DNA from: Victivallaceae bacterium
Lineage (GTDB): Bacteria > Verrucomicrobiota > Lentisphaeria > Victivallales > Victivallaceae
Length of the DNA stretch: 64,000 nt
Reading direction: 5' to 3'
Assembly: GCA_016292515.1 (NCBI GenBank)
Contig: JAEDIJ010000004.1
Coordinates: 37,030 to 101,029, forward strand
Shown in pieces: positions 63,679 through 64,000 of the stretch. The notes below the pieces were generated by a model. The model had not been told where the DNA came from and made no database searches. It saw only the letters and a list, made by a program, of their open reading frames with translations. Position 1 is the first letter of the stretch, and every line of letters begins with the position of its first letter. Both the position numbers and the translations under genes were made by a program.

Positions 63679-63987
63679 TTAGTTGTTTCTTGAAATAATT
63701 GCCCAAATCGCGGCAATCCAACTAGCGATGATCGCAAGCCATTCAAGGCGCGCTGATCGATTCTTGTCGCTATTATCGTGCCGATCCTCTACGCCTTTCA
63801 ACCGAATATCCAACTCTGCATTGGTCGGCGTTTGGTCTTCTTCCAATAGCGCGACCTTGCTTTCGATCGTCGCCACGCGGTCGATCACGCCCGGTCTGCC
63901 GTTGCCGTGCAGGGCGCGGTAGTCCTCGTCAAGTTTCGTCTCAATCCTGCCGAGGCGGTCGATAACCTCGCGCTCAAAGTCGTTCAT
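63679..63987 (-). CDS. Small coiled-coil protein with a C-terminal membrane helix
   Basis: A 102-residue protein. Residues about 1-70 are heptad-like and charged (REVIDRLGRIETKLDEDYRAL, ATIESKVALLEED). Residues about 80-98 are a hydrophobic helix (WLAIIASWIAAIWAII). This layout matches XhlA-like haemolysin/holin-accessory proteins of prophages, so a lysis-module role is a reasonable guess. GGGAGGA lies before the ATG; further upstream lies beyond the window. Confidence 0.68.
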   Translation of the reverse strand: MNDFEREVIDRLGRIETKLDEDYRALHGNGRPGVIDRVATIESKVALLEEDQTPTNAELDIRLKGVEDRHDNSDKNRSARLEWLAIIASWIAAIWAIISRNN

Positions 63988-64000
63988 TTCTTCCTCCCGC

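Larger units (their letters stand above)
61191..64000 (+). mobile_element. Left end of an integrated element (prophage or genomic island) at tRNA-Arg
   Basis: A tRNA gene, a site-specific recombinase immediately downstream, and then small phage-like genes of altered style (a secreted hypothetical protein, a lipoprotein, and a coiled-coil protein with a C-terminal membrane helix). The matching right attachment site should repeat the tRNA 3' end beyond the window, so the size is unknown. The exact left boundary is inferred to lie in the T arm to 3' end of the tRNA. Confidence 0.75.

Overview
The window looks like a chromosomal segment of a Gram-negative-type, anaerobe-like member of the PVC group, most plausibly Lentisphaerota (Victivallales-like). 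This is an inference from the mix of genes: lipoproteins, SurA/AsmA-type envelope proteins, serial Gfo/Idh and sugar-isomerase genes, IclR and PocR-AraC regulators, GH16, and dense housekeeping operons. No rRNA gene is present to confirm it. GC is moderate, near 53 %. Many promoters fit TTG(A/C)(A/C)A-N16/17-TATATT.

Layout: 1-4.4 kb carries an unknown 3' gene fragment, yicC-cysE-yggS, a coiled-coil/HTH gene and frr. 4.5-9.4 kb carries metX-metW, convergent tilS, rdgB and an ornithine-type decarboxylase. 9.4-12.7 kb has a WaaG-like glycosyltransferase, a four-helix-bundle (23S IVS-type) gene inside an inverted-heptamer element, ugd and tRNA-Asn. 13.1-16.1 kb is an AT-rich, probably acquired, surface-polymer trio (TarI-like cytidylyltransferase, epimerase, TagF-like transferase). 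16.2-20.2 kb has trmO, a mutarotase-like gene coupled to glyS, and an oxidoreductase. 20.5-32.5 kb has a lipoprotein, topA with an unusual C-terminus, an AsmA-like gene, gyrA, the folP-cdaA-cdaR c-di-AMP operon, a PpiD-like gene and a NifU-like gene. 32.9-39.5 kb is one long minus-strand operon, grpE-dnaJ-smpB-thiM-thiE-mnmG-oppC. 39.6-46.5 kb has a PfkB kinase, a lipoprotein/recO/gatB/gltX operon and a GT2 synthase.

47-51.5 kb holds a radical SAM gene and an AraC-controlled sugar cluster with a visible divergent operator. 51.9-61.1 kb is an IclR-led polysaccharide-use operon: enolase-superfamily dehydratase, SDR, a 1028-residue unrecognised lipoprotein, mutarotase, MFS and GH16. 61.2 kb to the end is an element integrated next to tRNA-Arg, with a tyrosine integrase and small phage-like genes.

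The most unusual material is intergenic. Three dispersed, strongly folded repeat families (A, B, C) occupy four of the convergent gene junctions and two others. Some are bounded by inverted arrays of 7-bp units whose stop codons fall in all three frames. One such array-bounded segment carries the four-helix-bundle gene.
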